From: SG8-30 sp964406445
Lineage (GTDB): Bacteria; Pseudomonadota; Gammaproteobacteria; Steroidobacterales; Steroidobacteraceae
Direction of reading: 5' to 3'
NCBI GenBank assembly: GCA_964406445.1
Contig: CAYORU010000013.1
Coordinates: 14,359 to 78,358, forward strand
Length of the DNA: 64,000 nt
The notes below the pieces were generated by a model. The model worked only from the letters and a program-made list of their open reading frames with translations, searched no databases and was not told the DNA's origin. Position 1 is the first letter of the stretch, and each line of letters begins with the position of its first letter. Made by a program: the position numbers and the translations under genes. This document shows, piece after piece, positions 62,507 through 64,000 of the stretch.

Positions 62507-62805
62507 TGCTCTACGCCATCATCGGCAGCGACCACCCCGCGTCCCTCGAGGCGCGCCTGCGCGTGCGGCCGGCGCATCTCGCGCGCGTGCGAGCGCTCGT
62601 GGAGGCCGGACGCTTGGTCGTCGCCGGGCCATTTCCCGCCGTGGACGCCAACGACCCCGGTGCCGCAGGGTTCACCGGCAGCCTGATCGTCGCCGAGTTC
62701 GACTCGGCCGAGGAAGCGCGCGCGTGGATAAAGGAAGATCCCTACGTAACCGAAGGCGTCTTCGCCGCAGTCGACGTACGTCCATTCCGGCAGGTGCTGC
62801 CATGA
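62506..62805 (+). CDS. yciI: YciI-family protein
   Basis: A 99-residue protein of the muconolactone isomerase-like ferredoxin fold. Family features are MLYAIIGSDHPASLEARL, RPAHLARVRALVEAGRLVVAG with the conserved His, and AEFDSAEEARAWIKEDPYV with the conserved Asp and Pro. The biochemical function is unknown; some related proteins have been linked to hydrolytic or isomerase roles. It overlaps yciB and the bolA-like gene at start and stop. Confidence 0.92.
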   Translation: MLYAIIGSDHPASLEARLRVRPAHLARVRALVEAGRLVVAGPFPAVDANDPGAAGFTGSLIVAEFDSAEEARAWIKEDPYVTEGVFAAVDVRPFRQVLP

Positions 62806-63074
62806 CCGCGAGCCGGATCGAAAGGATGCGAGAGCTCATCGAGGCGCGTCTTGCGCCTGACTCGCTCGCCATTCGTGACGATAGCGCCGCGCACGCCGGG
62901 CACGCAGGAGCGCGTGGCGGCGCCGGCCACTACACCGTGCATATCGTCGCTTCTGCCTTCGCCGGCCAGCCAGCCTTGAAGCGCCATCGGCTCGTCTACG
63001 ACGCCGTGGCGACGCTCATGCCCCACGAGATTCACGCTCTCTCCATCGACGCACGCGCGCCGGGAGAGGCTTGA
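62802..63074 (+). CDS. BolA-family protein
   Basis: A 90-residue class II KH-like protein. It has RMRELIEARLAPDSLAIRDD and HYTVHIVASAFAGQPALKRHRLVYDAV, the latter holding the conserved region that ends in HALSIDARAP; the invariant His serves as [2Fe-2S] ligand in complexes with monothiol glutaredoxins. The gene overlaps yciI by ATGA. Role: iron-sulfur trafficking or envelope and morphology control. Confidence 0.93.
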   Translation: MTASRIERMRELIEARLAPDSLAIRDDSAAHAGHAGARGGAGHYTVHIVASAFAGQPALKRHRLVYDAVATLMPHEIHALSIDARAPGEA

Positions 63075-63102
63075 TACCCCGCAGATGACAACGGAGCGAC
63101 CG

Positions 63103-63927
63103 ATGAAGAAGGTTCAATGGATCCCGGTGGCCGTGGCAGCGGCCATGTTCGCCACCACCGGGTGTGCGAAAGAGGCCGACGATGCCGCCGGCGACGCTGG
63201 CGCCGAGCCCGTCGCCGTCGTCAACGGCACGCCGATCACCCGCGAGGTGTTCGACATGTTCGTGCAGACACGCAGCGGCGGACGTGACGACACGGAGGTC
63301 ACCGCCGAGGACAAGGCCGAGCACCTCGACGAGCTCATCCAGATGTACGTCGCTGCACAGCAGGCAGCGAAGGACGGACTCGACAAGGGCGAGGACGGCG
63401 CCCGGCTGGAGCTCATGCAGCGGAGCGCGCTCGCCGACCTGGCCGGCCGCAAGTTCCTCGAGGGGAAGGAGCCCACCGAGGAGGAGATGCGCGCAGAGTA
63501 CGAGAAGCAGATTTCGCAGCTTCCCAAGCTCGAGTACCGGGCACGCCACATCCTGGTGGCTGAGGAGGACAAGGCCAAGGACCTGATCGCCCAACTCGAC
63601 AAGGGCGCGAGCTTCGAGAACCTGGCGCAGGAGAACTCATCCGATTCGTCAGCCCAGGAGGGCGGCGACCTCGGGTGGTTCGCACCCAACCGCATGGTGA
63701 AGCCCTTCGCCGATGCCGTACAGGCGCTTGAAAAGGGCAAGTACACGTCCGCCCCGGTGAAGTCCGAATTCGGCTGGCACGTGATCAAGCTCGAGGACAC
63801 TCGCGACCTCGCGCCTCCCCCCTACGAGATGGTCCAGCAGCAGCTGGGACAGCTGGTGCGCCAGAGCAAGTTCCAGGCGTATCTGGACGATCTCATGAAG
63901 ACGGCAAAGGTCGAAAAGAAGCTCTGA
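63103..63927 (+). CDS. Parvulin-type peptidyl-prolyl isomerase lipoprotein
   Basis: A 274-residue exported chaperone. ATG 63103 has GGAGCG six bases ahead and gives a lipoprotein signal MKKVQWIPVAVAAAMFATTGC with lipobox ATTGC (Cys21); a longer start at 63085 is unlikely. An N-terminal SurA-like helical part (NGTPITREVFDMFVQTR) precedes one parvulin domain: EYRARHILVAEEDKAKDLI, SSDSSAQEGGDLGWFAPNRMV and KSEFGWHVIKLED. It catalyses proline isomerisation in the periplasm. Similar genes follow bolA in Pseudomonas. Confidence 0.93.
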   Translation: MKKVQWIPVAVAAAMFATTGCAKEADDAAGDAGAEPVAVVNGTPITREVFDMFVQTRSGGRDDTEVTAEDKAEHLDELIQMYVAAQQAAKDGLDKGEDGARLELMQRSALADLAGRKFLEGKEPTEEEMRAEYEKQISQLPKLEYRARHILVAEEDKAKDLIAQLDKGASFENLAQENSSDSSAQEGGDLGWFAPNRMVKPFADAVQALEKGKYTSAPVKSEFGWHVIKLEDTRDLAPPPYEMVQQQLGQLVRQSKFQAYLDDLMKTAKVEKKL

Positions 63928-63961
63928 CCTCCAGTCCGACCAAGTCGAATCAGCTCAAAGG

Positions 63962-63996
63962 AAAAGGCCGGCCAGCTCTCGCTGGTCGGCCTTTTT
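63962..63996 (+). terminator. Rho-independent terminator after the parvulin gene
   Basis: AAAAGGCCGGCCAGC (63962-63976) pairs with GCTGGTCGGCCTTTT (63981-63995) around loop TCTC with one G-U pair and continues into TTTTT. It ends the yciB-yciI-bolA-parvulin transcript 35 bases after the stop codon. Confidence 0.9.
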
Positions 63997-64000
63997 CTTC

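Overview
The window is a gene-dense, high-GC chromosomal segment of a gammaproteobacterium. The evidence is the gene order: thrS-infC-rpmI-rplT-pheS-pheT-ihfA-merR-tRNA-Pro; gyrA-serC-serA-pheA-aroA-cmk-rpsA-ihfB-lapB; ubiG-phosphatase-yciK; and yciO / site-2 protease-trpS-scpA-scpB-rluB. The last two resemble Pseudomonas layouts. The fused aspartokinase/diaminopimelate decarboxylase and a DUF6116-type protein point rather towards a Xanthomonadales/Nevskiales/Steroidobacter-like relative. That placement is inference. No insertion sequence, integrase, CRISPR array or rRNA gene was seen, and no stretch over 300 bases lacks a gene; the longest gaps are 241 bases (30867-31107) and 229 bases (52283-52511).

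Layout. 1-6050: the 3' part of hisIE, a small DUF6116-like gene, an MFS exporter that overlaps it tail to tail, lysAC, a SAM hydrolase and a small cysteine-patterned secreted protein. 6051-14026: a catabolic block. A six-gene, mostly overlapping minus-strand operon (aldehyde dehydrogenase, SDR, histidine phosphatase-like protein, acyl-CoA dehydrogenase, APH-type kinase, TauE permease) faces a divergent 597-aa acyl-CoA dehydrogenase. The kinase plus acyl-CoA dehydrogenase pair suggests 4-hydroxyacyl-CoA catabolism. 14027-23325: pdxH, alanine dehydrogenase with a divergent Lrp regulator, coniferyl-type aldehyde dehydrogenase, a thioesterase, a Tat-exported molybdenum oxidoreductase (iorAB-like), phaB, and a HemY-type protoporphyrinogen oxidase with a coupled 26-aa membrane peptide.

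23468-30970: the translation operon, read on the minus strand from thrS to tRNA-Pro, with an AUU-started infC and hairpin-rich leaders. 31108-35837: a neutral-lipid island in which two wax ester synthase/diacylglycerol acyltransferases alternate with two alpha/beta hydrolases. 35902-40808: tRNA-Val, uvrB, aspartate aminotransferase, tRNA-Asn with a strong terminator, galU and a ComEA-like protein. 40917-52282: lapB back to gyrA, holding serine and aromatic amino acid synthesis, cmk, ribosomal protein S1 and IHF beta. 52512-56820: ubiG, a HAD phosphatase, rmuC, a squalene/phytoene synthase-like gene and yciK. 56777-61161: a degenerate rluB, scpB, scpA, trpS and a site-2 protease. 61265-63927: yciO, then yciB-yciI-bolA and a parvulin lipoprotein, closed by a terminator.

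The observations most worth a second look are the putative 4-hydroxyacid operon, an RluB homologue whose GRLD motif reads SPLG, the mirror-symmetric cysteine spacing of the small secreted protein, the lipid island, the tiny hemY-coupled peptide, and GyrA carrying Val at position 83.
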